Positions 25,639 to 36,161 are shown, numbered from the stretch's first letter. The stretch is 55,436 nucleotides of DNA from Bacteroidota bacterium (GCA_026391195.1 JAPLEI010000086.1:28137-83572); one strand, 5' to 3'. The notes: generated from the letters alone by a model not told the origin. Translations and numbers: made by a program.

Positions 25639-26616
25639 TTATAATATCCAGTTAAATTGGTATTCTATAGGCGCTTTAATACCAGAACGTTCGGCAATTT
25701 TTTTAAATCTTTCTGGAAGTGACATTAGATAATCTCTTCCTTTTTCAGCCGCACTATTTAAATTGCAGATATTACTAATATTCCATTCCTGAATAAGCGA
25801 TTCCATGATGTAGGTATAATCCAAGGTTGTATACACGCCTAACCGTTGAGCTGCATCGCTAAAATGTGACCAAGTGGAACCAATTTTTTCGCCTTGTTGC
25901 CGCATGAAATGGGCAGGCATAACAATTTTTTTCCGCATCATATTTTCAAAAGCCAACATCATTTCGCTGGGATCAATTTCAAATATTTGACTCACAAAAC
26001 TTTTATAGGCTTTTGCATGGCGGGCTTCATCTGCCGCAATCACGCCGCAAATTTTAGACAACTGCTCATTGCCATGCTTTTTGGCTATGGTAGCCGTTCT
26101 TCTGTGTGATATATTGGTAGCTAACTCTTGAAAGGATGTATAAACAAAGTTTTTGTAGGGATCCCTTGCGGTTCCAATTTCCATACCATCTGCAATCAAA
26201 TGTTGCGTAGTAATTTCCATTTGTTTCATATTTACCCTGCCAGACAAATAGATATACTTGTTTAATAAATCCCCATGTCTGTTTTCTTCGGCAGTCCACA
26301 TTCTAATCCATTTACTCCAGCCTTGTGGCTCCGCTTTGCTGATGCCTTCAACATCCGTTAGCCAGCTTTCATAGGTTGGAAGGGCTTCTTCTGTTATGAT
26401 ATCACCTACTAAAACTGCCATATAATCGTAAGGCAATTCTTTACACTGCTGCTGTATTTCCTTAATTTCCTTAGTAAATTCTGGGTTATTGCTCTCAGGT
26501 AAAAAATCTGCTGGTTGCCAGTTTGTATCTATATTTTTTAAAAACTCTCCAATGATGGTTTCTATCTTTTGAGCTAAAAATTGCATTACTTCAATTCTAA
26601 TGGGATTCAATGGCAT
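25639..26616 (-). CDS. Acyl-ACP desaturase (ferritin-like diiron)
   Basis: 325 aa soluble enzyme that introduces a cis double bond into acyl-ACP or acyl-CoA chains for unsaturated membrane lipids. Both diiron half-sites are present: WTAEENRHGDLL (E-E-x-x-H, near residue 108) and AADEARHAKAY (D-E-x-x-H, near residue 195), with a further Glu in SFQELATNIS. Length and motifs match the plant/mycobacterial stearoyl-ACP desaturase family, common in Bacteroidota. It stands alone with its own promoter box 48 nt upstream. Confidence 0.94.
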   Translation of the reverse strand: MPLNPIRIEVMQFLAQKIETIIGEFLKNIDTNWQPADFLPESNNPEFTKEIKEIQQQCKELPYDYMAVLVGDIITEEALPTYESWLTDVEGISKAEPQGWSKWIRMWTAEENRHGDLLNKYIYLSGRVNMKQMEITTQHLIADGMEIGTARDPYKNFVYTSFQELATNISHRRTATIAKKHGNEQLSKICGVIAADEARHAKAYKSFVSQIFEIDPSEMMLAFENMMRKKIVMPAHFMRQQGEKIGSTWSHFSDAAQRLGVYTTLDYTYIMESLIQEWNISNICNLNSAAEKGRDYLMSLPERFKKIAERSGIKAPIEYQFNWIL

Positions 26617-26663
26617 GGTAAAGTTGAGATGGTTTGATTTCTTTTTTTAATAGGTTTAATCGG

Positions 26664-26671
26664 CAAAGATA
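26664..26671 (-). promoter_or_regulatory. -7 box of the desaturase gene
   Basis: TATCTTTG on the minus strand, 47 nt before the ATG. No TTTG at the expected -33 distance. Confidence 0.5.
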
Positions 26672-26825
26672 AGCATTATCTAGAGTGATTTATCAGGGAT
26701 GTATTGTTTGTATGAAATCTATGCCTAGCAATCCATACAAAACCTTATAAGACTTACTCCCAAAACGGCTAACAATTTTATGGAGGTACCCCTAAATTCG
26801 GTTGGGTAATTAAGATTTAATTTTA

Positions 26826-26870
26826 TTATACTGCATCACTGGACTAAGTAATCCCAGTGATGCAGTATAA
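26826..26870 (-). terminator. 17-bp perfect inverted repeat, probable terminator of the S9/BNR operon
   Basis: TTATACTGCATCACTGG / CCAGTGATGCAGTATAA with an 11-nt loop, 11 nt after the stop of the BNR-protein gene. It is not followed by a strong T-run on either strand, so it may act as an RNA-stabilising hairpin or a two-way terminator. Confidence 0.55.
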
Positions 26871-26881
26871 CAAAATTTGTT

Positions 26882-29800
26882 TTATTTGTTCGGCAGGTAT
26901 TTTTTAATCGCTGGGGAAGTAATTATTTTTTCTAAAGCGGATAATTCTTTACTAAGCTCAGCGGTTAATTCGGCATACACTTTATAAGCACCATCTGTTG
27001 GTTTACCTTCTCCGGTTTCTATGCTTCTTTCTAAAGAAGCCAATCTGTTATTTAATTTAATAGGAAAGTTCAATGGGTCTTGCGAACTCTGGTTTTTAAC
27101 CTGGTATATATTTTCTTCAATTTTATTTAATTCAGCCACTACCTTTTCATTTGCCTCTAGTACCCCCTCTTTTTTCATTTTATCTTTAATTGCCCGAATG
27201 GTAATTACTGCGTTATTGGCTTTCCCTACCTGTTCATGCACCAACATTGCTAACTTAAATCTTTCTTCGGCATCAGCATTGGTAACACCCTTAACTCTTG
27301 GATCCATTTTTATTTCAAAGGGTTGCGTTATTGTATTTCCTGCTGCAGTTAATCTCACTTGATATTTTCCGGGAGGCGCTAAGGGTCCACGAACGGATGC
27401 ACTCCAAAGTATCATTCCTTTAAAAGAACTTGCATCAGGATAGCGAAGATTCCACTCAAATCGATTCAAGCCAATATTTACAGATGGCGGATTGGGTTTT
27501 CTGATATCTTCATCGTCTTCCTCAGTACTATCTATTTTCGGTTTGGTTTTAGAACCTACAAAAGTTTGAATTAGGGTGTTCTTTGCGTCTAAAACTTCAA
27601 TTTTAATATCATTGGTATCTTTTAAGGTATAATAAAAAACGGCATTTTGTACATTTCTTACTGCATAGTACGGCTTATATAAATGCACCATTTTGCTACT
27701 TGCCGAATCAGTAAATTCTCTGATGGGTGCAATATCATCTAATACATAAATAGATCTTCCATGCGTGCCAATTACCAAATCTTTTTCCGTTACTGCAATA
27801 TCCGAAACTTGTGCATCGGGTAAATTCAATTGAAGGGGTTGCCAATTTTCTCCATCATTAAAGGATACCCAAATCCCATGCTCCGTTCCTGCATATAGCA
27901 AACCTTTGCGGGTAATATCTTCTCTTATGCTATGAACATAATCATCTTTACGAATACCAGTGATTATTTTCTTCCAATGCTTGCCAAAATCATCGGTCTT
28001 CCAAATATACGGTGTGCGATCATCCATTTGATAGCGTTTCGCAGCTATATATGCAGTTCCGGCGCTATATTTTGATGCCTCAATAATACTCACCCTTGTG
28101 TTTTTAGGAAGATCGGTTGGCGTAATATTTTCCCAAGTTTTTCCGCCGTTTTTAGTGATATGAATTAACCCATCGTCGGAGCCTGCCCATATAATATTTG
28201 CATCTTGCTTAGAAGGGGCTAAGGCAAAAACGGTTGCATAAATTTCCGGACCATTCATATCTCTGGTTATTACCCCGCCACTGGTGCCCAATGTACTGGT
28301 ATCCGCATAGGTTAAATCTGGACTAATCTTTTGCCAGGTTTGACCTTCATTAACCGTCATCCAAACATGTTGAGAACAAACATATAATCTCTTGGGGTCA
28401 ACTGGAGAAAAAACAATTGGATATGTCCATTGCCATCTTTCTGGTAATGTTTTGGCTTCCTCTCCAGAAAAAAATCTTGGATATACTTGCACGTCTCTAT
28501 ACTGTCCGGTTGCTCTATTGAATCTAGTTAATAAGGCACCCTGACTTCCTGCATAAAATATATCAGGATTTTTGGGGTCTTGTGCAATGTAACCACTTTC
28601 ACCACCACCCACTGCATACGCATATCCCATACCAGGCTTAGTCGCATTCGTTCTTACGGTCATATGATTCCACCCTTCACTTGGAACTGCGATGGTACTG
28701 TTGTCTTGCTGTGCTCCGGCAACTTGATAGGGAAAGTCTACCGTAGTAGTGATATGGTATAATTGAGCAGTGGGAAAATCCTCATCCGTCCAACTTAATC
28801 CTCCATTTACGGAAATGGTACCTCCCCCGTCATTGGCAGCTGCTAAGCGCATCGGGTCTGAAGGATCAATCCATAAGTCGTGGTTATCGCCATGAGGCAC
28901 TTTTATGCTTTGTTTAAAAGTTACTCCTCCGTCTATTGATTTATAAAAGTTAACGTTTAATCCATAGATCCCGTCTTTATTTGTGGGGTCTGCTACAATA
29001 CGCGAATAGTAAAAAGCTCGTTGGCGTAATTTTCTTTCATTGTTTACCATTTTCCAATGGTTACCCCCATCATCAGAACGATATAGTCCGCCATCATTGG
29101 CTTCTACAATGGCCCATACTCTATTAGGATTTACCGGTGAAACCGTAACCCCAATTTTTCCAACGGGTCCCTTGGCCATTCCATCATTTTTGGTGAGTTC
29201 TTTCCAGGTTGTTCCTCCATCAGTCGATTTGAATAAGCCCGAAGTGCCCACATCTGCCCACATTTTATAGGGTGTTCTATATACTTCCCAAATAGTTGCA
29301 TAAATGTTTTCAGGATTTTTCGGATCGATTACCAAATCTGCTGCGCCTGCTTTGTCCCCTTTATACAAAACCTTATTCCAGGTTTTTCCGCCGTCTATGG
29401 TTTTAAAAACGCCCCGCTCTTCATTCGGGCCAAATGCATGCCCGAGTACAGATACATACACAATATCTGGATTAGTAGGATGTATGCGAACGCGGGAGAT
29501 GGATTGCGAATTTTGTAGGCCTATATGCTTCCAGGTTTTACCTGCATCGCTTGATTTATACATGCCATCACCTTGCATAATATTTCCTCTAAATTCTGTT
29601 TCTCCTGTTCCGATATACACTATATCTGGGTTTGATTCTGATACTGCAACCGCACCTACAGAGGAGCAGGTTATTTGTCCATCCGTAATCGGTTTCCAAT
29701 TCAAGCCTCCATCAATTGTTTTCCATAAGCCACCTCCTACCGCACCAAAATAGTATTCTAGTTTTCTTTTAGAACTTCCTGCTATGCCCAATGATCTGCC

Positions 29801-29947
29801 TCCGCGATTGGGTCCAATATTACGCCAGCTCATTCCTTTAAACAGTGAGTTTGAATCGGGGGAACTTTTTTGGGCAATATTCTCTGTATTAGTCAAAACA
29901 AATACTAGTAGGATAATGGAGATTCTAATACATATATTTTTTTTCAT
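26882..29947 (-). CDS. BNR/sortilin-like beta-propeller exported protein
   Basis: 1021 aa from ATG 29947 (MKKNICIRISIILLVFVLTNTENIAQ), a good signal peptide; the frame is open to 29998 but that would put extra residues before it. The body holds many Asp-box (BNR) repeats, S/T-x-D-G-G-x-T-W: KTIDGGLNW, SSDAGKTW, KTIDGGKTW, STDGGTTW, SDDGGNHW, SIDGGVTF, NGGKTW and NDGENW, spread over about residues 60-690, forming two propellers as in sortilin/VPS10 and xyloglucanase-like proteins. A C-terminal region (about 750-1021) has a beta domain and ends in helices. No catalytic assignment is possible. It is the second gene of an operon with the S9 peptidase, 47 nt upstream. Confidence 0.9.
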   Translation of the reverse strand: MKKNICIRISIILLVFVLTNTENIAQKSSPDSNSLFKGMSWRNIGPNRGGRSLGIAGSSKRKLEYYFGAVGGGLWKTIDGGLNWKPITDGQITCSSVGAVAVSESNPDIVYIGTGETEFRGNIMQGDGMYKSSDAGKTWKHIGLQNSQSISRVRIHPTNPDIVYVSVLGHAFGPNEERGVFKTIDGGKTWNKVLYKGDKAGAADLVIDPKNPENIYATIWEVYRTPYKMWADVGTSGLFKSTDGGTTWKELTKNDGMAKGPVGKIGVTVSPVNPNRVWAIVEANDGGLYRSDDGGNHWKMVNNERKLRQRAFYYSRIVADPTNKDGIYGLNVNFYKSIDGGVTFKQSIKVPHGDNHDLWIDPSDPMRLAAANDGGGTISVNGGLSWTDEDFPTAQLYHITTTVDFPYQVAGAQQDNSTIAVPSEGWNHMTVRTNATKPGMGYAYAVGGGESGYIAQDPKNPDIFYAGSQGALLTRFNRATGQYRDVQVYPRFFSGEEAKTLPERWQWTYPIVFSPVDPKRLYVCSQHVWMTVNEGQTWQKISPDLTYADTSTLGTSGGVITRDMNGPEIYATVFALAPSKQDANIIWAGSDDGLIHITKNGGKTWENITPTDLPKNTRVSIIEASKYSAGTAYIAAKRYQMDDRTPYIWKTDDFGKHWKKIITGIRKDDYVHSIREDITRKGLLYAGTEHGIWVSFNDGENWQPLQLNLPDAQVSDIAVTEKDLVIGTHGRSIYVLDDIAPIREFTDSASSKMVHLYKPYYAVRNVQNAVFYYTLKDTNDIKIEVLDAKNTLIQTFVGSKTKPKIDSTEEDDEDIRKPNPPSVNIGLNRFEWNLRYPDASSFKGMILWSASVRGPLAPPGKYQVRLTAAGNTITQPFEIKMDPRVKGVTNADAEERFKLAMLVHEQVGKANNAVITIRAIKDKMKKEGVLEANEKVVAELNKIEENIYQVKNQSSQDPLNFPIKLNNRLASLERSIETGEGKPTDGAYKVYAELTAELSKELSALEKIITSPAIKKYLPNK

Positions 29948-29994
29948 GATAATCATATTGATGTGATAGTTATGAAACTGAGTGAGCCAGTTAA

Positions 29995-32763
29995 TCAATT
30001 AGTTTTAGGCGTTTCTTTTTCTTTTTCTTTCATTCTGTCTACATAACTCACCCCGTCGGCAATCCACTTTTCTGCAGGCTTGCCTAATAAATAATGATCA
30101 AACCATTCCCGCTGTCTTTTCTGATAATCAATTTGATTTTCTTTCTTCGTGAAATTATGATTCTCATCAGCATATACCAACATCACAAAAGGTTTTTCCA
30201 TTCTGCGCATAGTACCATACATTTCAATTCCCTGGTGCCAATCTACCGCTCCGTCTTTATCGCCAAAGGTTACTAATAAAGGCGCTTTTATTTTGCTTGC
30301 ATTGAACATAGGAGAGTTGCGAATATGCGCTTCTGTTCTTTCATACCAAGGTCCATCAAATCTGCCTTGACTGGTTTCAAAAATTTTCTGGTCAGGTGTA
30401 CCGCTGTTCCAATAAATAGAGAGCGACATGCTGATTAAATCGGTTAGTGGTGCACCAGCAATGGCAGCTTTAAAAATATCTGTTTGGGTAATTAAGAAGG
30501 AAGTTTGATAAGCACCCCAGCTATGACCCATTATGCCCACTTTATTGGCATCAATCATGCCTGTTTTTAGTACTTCTTTTACACCTGGCACAATGCAATT
30601 AACTGCACTCATTCCCGGGTCGTTGGTTTCATAAACAATATCTGGTTGAAACACAAAATAACCATTGGTAGTATAATTGGTAGTATTGTATGCCCTTCTA
30701 ATACTGGGTGCAACATAATTGTGTACATTATTAGATAGTATTTCATACATATAAACAATCATCGGGTATTGCTTACCAGGCTGGTAGTTGGCAGGATAAT
30801 ACAAGGCACCTTGCATTTTTTTGCCTAGTTTATTGGTGAAAGCAATCAATTTACTCTTGCCCCAATAATAATTTTGTTGTTGTGCATTTGTATTAGCTAC
30901 TTTTTGCTCTTTGCTAAAATTATCCGAAATATATAGTTCCGGCGATTGGTCATAGTCTTGCTTTACATAAGCAAACACATTCGCATTGCGGGATTTTGTT
31001 AAGCGATTTATTTGAAGATCTTCGAAAAGAAGTTTTTCGGTTTTGCCATTTTCATATTTGTAATACCCAAACTTTTTAGTTTTATCACCATAGGCAGAAA
31101 AATATAAGGGAGTAGCATCATCTAAATAGATTTCTTCAAAATCTACTCTCGACACCCTGAAAGCAATCTCTTCTTTTTCTCCATCCGTTATTTTGCGAAA
31201 ATTGCTGCCATCAGGGGCTACAGCCCAAATATTGTATTCATCGTAAAGTAATACCTCTTTGTCGCCTTTAATCCAACCCCCAATTCCAAATGGAGGTTTG
31301 GTAGCGGGATGATCATCCCGGGTATTCCAAAAATTGGTTTTAATAGCAGCAGTGATATTAGTTTCTTGTTCTGTTGCAATCTGATAAGTAAACCAATTTT
31401 TATCCTTAAAATAAAGCAAGAATTTTCCATCCGGGGAAGATTGCGGTGAAGTATAAAATCCGTCTTGTAGTTTGGTGAATAATAATTTGCTTTCCCCTGT
31501 TTTGGTATTTACTAAATTAAAATCGGCAAAGTCTTCTTTGAAAGCGGGCTTATATTTTTTATCCGTAGCAATGATGGCATATTTTTGATTGCCAGTAAGT
31601 GATGCGTCGGGAAATGCTTCCGTAGCCAATTGATAAAAAGTATTCTTATCGGTATTCCAAACTGATAAATAGTTCGCATTTTTATCTTGCTGGTATGTAA
31701 TTTTTTGACGAGGCTGAATTTCTGCATCTTTCCAGTGCCAAACATCGGCTAATTTACTATCCGATTTCATCGATTTTTTAGCTATTTCTAGTTGTAAGCT
31801 ATCTTGTTTTGTTTTCGAACTATCCCCGGGTTTTTTTTCTTCTTTTTTAGGCGTAACTGTCCAGCTTTGAACACCAAAAAATACGGCACTCATATCGTCG
31901 CTCATTCGGAGGGTAGATAAATTATGTACTCGCATACCAGAAGGGAAGGGAGTTGTTTTTAGTGGATCAAAAACCGCGATTGTAGGATTACTCAAGTTGG
32001 TACAGCTATACACTTGCGCATTTTCTTCCTCAAATCCCTCTTTTTTAAATGTTTTGAAAAAGCTAAATCCCCCACCATTTTTCGCCCAGGTTAATTTAGA
32101 AAATTTCAATGTATCGCTGGCTACTACTTTTAGCGTATAAGTAAGTAAATTAAATAATTCAACAGAGTTGCCTGCAACGTTAGCCGATTCTACTATATAG
32201 GATAAATAGTCGCTTTTTTTATTGAAAGCATATTCCGTTACATTGCCGATGGTTCTGGTAGAACTATCGCTTAAATTTTTAACCAGCAGAACACTACCCT
32301 TGTCTTTGTTGTCTTTAGGTGGCGCTACATTCACCGCTAAAAATTGGCCATTTTCTGAAAATCCAAAACGAGTCACATTGGCAATGCTTTCAATTTTACC
32401 GGTAGAAAGGTTCAATAAGCCCATTTTATATTCAATCGGTTTGCTCTGATCTCTTAATTTTTCTGCTTCTTTAAAAGGAAGTCCAATTCTATAAGCCAAC
32501 CACTGATTGTCTCTCGAAAATTCAGGGCTGCTGGCAAAAGCCAATTTATAGGTTTTATTAGTTGAACGGTTTACCACATATAAACTGTCGTTATCTTCCT
32601 GAACTATTATTTGATAAGCAATCCAGTTACCGTTAGGCGATAATTCACTGGCACCGATACTTTGCCATTTACCATAGTCTTCGGCACTTAAATTTTTTTT
32701 CTGGGCTTTGGCGGGTGCTCCCCATATTAATAGGCAGAGCAAGAAAGCGGCTATCTTTTGCAT
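29995..32763 (-). CDS. S9-family (prolyl oligopeptidase-type) serine peptidase
   Basis: 922 aa, exported (MQKIAAFLLCLLIWGAPAKAQ). The N-terminal two-thirds is a beta-propeller with PD40-like blades (SPNGNWIAYQI, SSPDGKFLLYFKD). The C-terminal alpha/beta-hydrolase domain has the nucleophile in GIMGHSWGAYQTSFL, the acid in TFGDKDGAVDWHQG and His in YADENHNF. The family cleaves short peptides in the periplasm or outside the cell. Its substrate is unknown. The -7-like box TATACTTG ends 1 nt before the ATG. It is the first gene of the operon with the BNR protein. Confidence 0.93.
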   Translation of the reverse strand: MQKIAAFLLCLLIWGAPAKAQKKNLSAEDYGKWQSIGASELSPNGNWIAYQIIVQEDNDSLYVVNRSTNKTYKLAFASSPEFSRDNQWLAYRIGLPFKEAEKLRDQSKPIEYKMGLLNLSTGKIESIANVTRFGFSENGQFLAVNVAPPKDNKDKGSVLLVKNLSDSSTRTIGNVTEYAFNKKSDYLSYIVESANVAGNSVELFNLLTYTLKVVASDTLKFSKLTWAKNGGGFSFFKTFKKEGFEEENAQVYSCTNLSNPTIAVFDPLKTTPFPSGMRVHNLSTLRMSDDMSAVFFGVQSWTVTPKKEEKKPGDSSKTKQDSLQLEIAKKSMKSDSKLADVWHWKDAEIQPRQKITYQQDKNANYLSVWNTDKNTFYQLATEAFPDASLTGNQKYAIIATDKKYKPAFKEDFADFNLVNTKTGESKLLFTKLQDGFYTSPQSSPDGKFLLYFKDKNWFTYQIATEQETNITAAIKTNFWNTRDDHPATKPPFGIGGWIKGDKEVLLYDEYNIWAVAPDGSNFRKITDGEKEEIAFRVSRVDFEEIYLDDATPLYFSAYGDKTKKFGYYKYENGKTEKLLFEDLQINRLTKSRNANVFAYVKQDYDQSPELYISDNFSKEQKVANTNAQQQNYYWGKSKLIAFTNKLGKKMQGALYYPANYQPGKQYPMIVYMYEILSNNVHNYVAPSIRRAYNTTNYTTNGYFVFQPDIVYETNDPGMSAVNCIVPGVKEVLKTGMIDANKVGIMGHSWGAYQTSFLITQTDIFKAAIAGAPLTDLISMSLSIYWNSGTPDQKIFETSQGRFDGPWYERTEAHIRNSPMFNASKIKAPLLVTFGDKDGAVDWHQGIEMYGTMRRMEKPFVMLVYADENHNFTKKENQIDYQKRQREWFDHYLLGKPAEKWIADGVSYVDRMKEKEKETPKTN

Positions 32764-33050
32764 GCAAGTATATTTTTAGACAAGTTAATGAAAAAAATTT
32801 GATCGTAACTGCAACTTCAATTCACACATTGTAGGCGCTCTTTTACTGTAACATCCGGAGGGGCGGATCTGTAAATATGGGTAGAAGATACCTTCTAAAT
32901 ACCTAGATAATCATTTGCTTCCTAGGCAATCAAAACCCGAAATTATTCTCCTATTCATCGGACGCTGATCAGTAATTTTGAAAAGGAGTATGACTTATAT
33001 AGATTTCCGAATTTGTTACTATATTAGAACTTTATTATACGTGATGTAAG

Positions 33051-33554
33051 ATGATTCAAAATTGTTTACCGGAAGATTTGGAGTTGATACTTAGCCTTTA
33101 TAGGTCTGCTATCGATTACCAAAAAGAAAGATTCATTAGCCATTGGCCGGAATTTGACAGAGAAATGGTTATTCAAGAAATTTTAGAGAATCGACAATGG
33201 AAAATGATAATCGATGGGGAGGTGGTATGTATTTGGGCTACCACTTTTTCAGACCCCTTGATTTGGGAAGCTAAGGATCTCGACCCATCTGTTTATATTC
33301 ACAGGATAACTACCCATCCTAATTTTAGAGGGAACGGCTTTGTAAAAAAAATTGTAGCGTGGGCTACCCTGTATGCAACCCAACATAGCAAGCGGTTTGT
33401 TCGCATGGATACGGTAGGCGAGAACCATAAATTAATTAAACACTATACAGGCTGTGGGTTTCAGTTTTTGGGTCTCTCCCATTTGACTAATACGGATGGA
33501 TTACCACAACATTATCATAATGCAGTGGTTAGTTTATTTGAATTGGAGGTATAA
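33051..33554 (+). CDS. GNAT-family acetyltransferase
   Basis: 167 aa. The acetyl-CoA site is visible as IHRITTHPNFRGNGFVKKIVAWATLYA (Q/R-x-x-G-x-G/A type, near residues 83-109), followed by FVRMDTVGENHKLIKHYTGCGFQFLG, the usual end of the fold. The N-terminus (MIQNCLPEDLELILSLYRSA) is typical. The substrate cannot be named. It is a lone gene between divergent S9 and the penicillin-acylase gene. Confidence 0.85.
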   Translation: MIQNCLPEDLELILSLYRSAIDYQKERFISHWPEFDREMVIQEILENRQWKMIIDGEVVCIWATTFSDPLIWEAKDLDPSVYIHRITTHPNFRGNGFVKKIVAWATLYATQHSKRFVRMDTVGENHKLIKHYTGCGFQFLGLSHLTNTDGLPQHYHNAVVSLFELEV

Positions 33555-33680
33555 CGCAGGTGTTTTCTCAGTTACGAAATTTTAGTAATCTTGTCATTTT
33601 CGACACTAAGTATGCCTGGAACTAGGTTTTTGATTATTTTATCAAAATTTTGCTTATATTATATCCCTTAAATCCCCTTC

Positions 33681-36110
33681 ATGAAGCTACGTTTTCTAAA
33701 AATTTCTCTGATTTTATTATCCCTGCAATTGATTTCGGCCTGTTTTGTGTCTGCTCAAAATCAGGCGTCAACCACAAACGAAGTAAAAAAATTAACAACA
33801 GCGGGACTGATAGGTCAAGTAGAAGTGATTCGCGATAAATGGGGCATTAATCATATCTATGCGAAAAATGAACATGATTTGTTTTTTGCACAGGGTTATT
33901 GTGCTGCCAAAGACCGACTGTTTCAATTTGAAGTATGGAGAAGGCAGGCCACAGGTACTACTGCTGAAATATTCGGAACCCGGGAACTGAAACGCGATAT
34001 AGGTACCCGCTTATTTCAATATCGGGGTGATTTAAATAAAGACCTGGAAAAATACCATCCTCGGGGAGTAGCCATAATAGAGGCCTATGTACAAGGCGTA
34101 AATGCCTATATAAAACAAGTAAAACAAAATCCTAATCTCTTACCTCTCGAGTTTTCCTTGTTGAAAATTCAACCAGGTGAATGGACACCCGCTGTTGTAA
34201 TATCTCGCCACCAGGGTTTATTAGGTAATATCACGCAGGAACTGAACCTGGCACGAGCTGTTGCAAAAGTTGGCGCTGATAAAGTGAAAGATATCGTGTG
34301 GTTTCATCCAAAGCAACCGGATCTTACCATCGACAGTACCATTCCAACTGATCTGTTGAACAAAGATATTTTAGCACTTTACAATGCCTATCGTAAAGAT
34401 TTAATTTTCCAATCCTCTGATATTGGAGAGAAAGACGATGATGCGGTAATGAATTCTATAACTTTCCCGGAGCCAGATTTGTTTTTGCAGGCGCAGGAAA
34501 GGGAGGGGAGTAATAACTGGATTATTTCTGGTAAAAAATCTGCCAGTGGCTATCCTTTATTAGCCAATGATCCGCACAGAAAAATAGCCGTTCCTTCTTT
34601 ACGTTATATGGTTCATCTGGTTGCGCCCGGATGGAATGTTATTGGAGCAGGAGAACCGGAAATACCGGGTGTGTCTATAGGGCATAACGAATACGGTGCC
34701 TGGGGGCTCACCATTTTTGAAACTGATGGGGAAGATTTGTATGTATATGATTTGAATAAAAATAACCTACATCAATATTGGCATAAGGGAAAATGGGTGG
34801 ATATGAAAATTATACGCGATACTATTCGCGTTAAATACAGTGACCCCGTTATAGTGGAACATGCTTACACGTTGCATGGTCCTGTTTGTTTTATCGATTC
34901 AGCAACCGGAAAGGCATTTGCCGTTCGTGCTGCGTGGTTAGAGCCGGGCGGAGCACCCTATCTGGCTTCGCTTCGAATTGATCAGGCAACTAATTGGGAG
35001 AGTTTTCGGGAAGCCTGTTCTTATAACCATATTCCAGGTGAAAATATGATTTGGGCTGATAAAAAAGGGAATATTGGTTGGCAGGCAGTAGGTTTAATAC
35101 CCGTTCGGAAAAATTTTAGTGGGTATGTGCCCGTTTCAGGAGACGGCCGCTTTGAGTGGGATGGCTTTTTACCTATCAAGGAAAGACCCCATTTGCTAAA
35201 TCCGGAGCAAGGCTTTTTTGCCACTGCTAATCAAAACGTAACGCCAGCAACGTATAATAGATGGGATGCGATTGGATATACTTGGGCGGATCCCTTCAGG
35301 GGCGACCGAATTAATCGGGTACTTTCTCAAAAATCCGCCATCGATTTACCAACCATGGGAGCATTGCAAACAGATTATTATTCTATTCCCGCCAGCAAAT
35401 TGGTTCCGCTTTTACAAAGTGTACCTATTACCGATACCCTCCTGCAAAATGCCATCGCCTATTTTAAAAACTGGAATTATGTGTTGGATAAAAACAGTAT
35501 TGCTGCCGGAATTTATGTGGCTTGGGAAAAGGAAATCGCAGCCGCCTGTACCCAACGATTTATTCCAGAAAGCATTCGAAGCTATGTGAGCTTTCAATTA
35601 ACGAGTTTGATTGAACGCTTAGAAAATCCAGCTCCCTATTTTGGTGAAAATGCACTACAAAGCAGAAATAATTTACTATTACTTGCTTTTAAAAAAGCGG
35701 TTCAGAACTTACAAAAAAAGTTAGGAGCTAATATGGAAGGTTGGGTATATGGTCAAGCCAACTACAAACACATTAAGCTGGAACATCCGCTGTCACATTT
35801 GGTAAATGGCAATCTGAAGCCGCTGCTGAATATAGGTCCTTTGCCTAGAGGCGGGAATGGACAAACCCCTGGTTCAACCGGTGGAACCGATAATCAAATG
35901 AGTGGTGCCAGTTTTCGGATATTGACAGATACCCAAGATTGGGATAAAACTTTACTCATCAATTCACCTGGCCAGTCGGGTGATCCGAAGAGTCCTTTTT
36001 ATAGAAATTTATTTGAAACCTGGGCAAATGACCAATACTTTCCAGCCTATTACTCCAAAAAGAATATACTAGGAGTGAAAGCGTCTCAAACCCTGCTACT
36101 GCCCAAATAA
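33681..36110 (+). CDS. Penicillin acylase-family Ntn hydrolase
   Basis: 809 aa periplasmic enzyme of the penicillin G acylase/AHL acylase family. The precursor has a signal peptide ending near ISACFVSAQ; the LISAC sequence would also serve as a lipobox (Cys21). The alpha subunit region carries VEVIRDKWGINHIYAKNEHDLFFAQGYCAAKDRLFQ. Autocleavage before Ser277 in REGSNNWIISG would give the N-terminal nucleophile of the beta subunit, and IPGENMIWADKKGNIGW and GDGRFEWDGFLP follow. Natural substrates are N-acyl amides, possibly quorum signals or lipoamino acids; this cannot be fixed here. YceI follows 51 nt downstream. Confidence 0.93.
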   Translation: MKLRFLKISLILLSLQLISACFVSAQNQASTTNEVKKLTTAGLIGQVEVIRDKWGINHIYAKNEHDLFFAQGYCAAKDRLFQFEVWRRQATGTTAEIFGTRELKRDIGTRLFQYRGDLNKDLEKYHPRGVAIIEAYVQGVNAYIKQVKQNPNLLPLEFSLLKIQPGEWTPAVVISRHQGLLGNITQELNLARAVAKVGADKVKDIVWFHPKQPDLTIDSTIPTDLLNKDILALYNAYRKDLIFQSSDIGEKDDDAVMNSITFPEPDLFLQAQEREGSNNWIISGKKSASGYPLLANDPHRKIAVPSLRYMVHLVAPGWNVIGAGEPEIPGVSIGHNEYGAWGLTIFETDGEDLYVYDLNKNNLHQYWHKGKWVDMKIIRDTIRVKYSDPVIVEHAYTLHGPVCFIDSATGKAFAVRAAWLEPGGAPYLASLRIDQATNWESFREACSYNHIPGENMIWADKKGNIGWQAVGLIPVRKNFSGYVPVSGDGRFEWDGFLPIKERPHLLNPEQGFFATANQNVTPATYNRWDAIGYTWADPFRGDRINRVLSQKSAIDLPTMGALQTDYYSIPASKLVPLLQSVPITDTLLQNAIAYFKNWNYVLDKNSIAAGIYVAWEKEIAAACTQRFIPESIRSYVSFQLTSLIERLENPAPYFGENALQSRNNLLLLAFKKAVQNLQKKLGANMEGWVYGQANYKHIKLEHPLSHLVNGNLKPLLNIGPLPRGGNGQTPGSTGGTDNQMSGASFRILTDTQDWDKTLLINSPGQSGDPKSPFYRNLFETWANDQYFPAYYSKKNILGVKASQTLLLPK

Positions 36111-36161
36111 AGGGTGATGGTAGAGAATTGAACTTTTATGCTGATCTATTGTAATATCTAA

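Noticed and set aside
29304..29753. 149-codon open frame antisense to the BNR protein
   Set aside because: Repeated Pro/Ser/Phe patterns mirror the Asp-box repeats of the real gene; it has no signal or domain.
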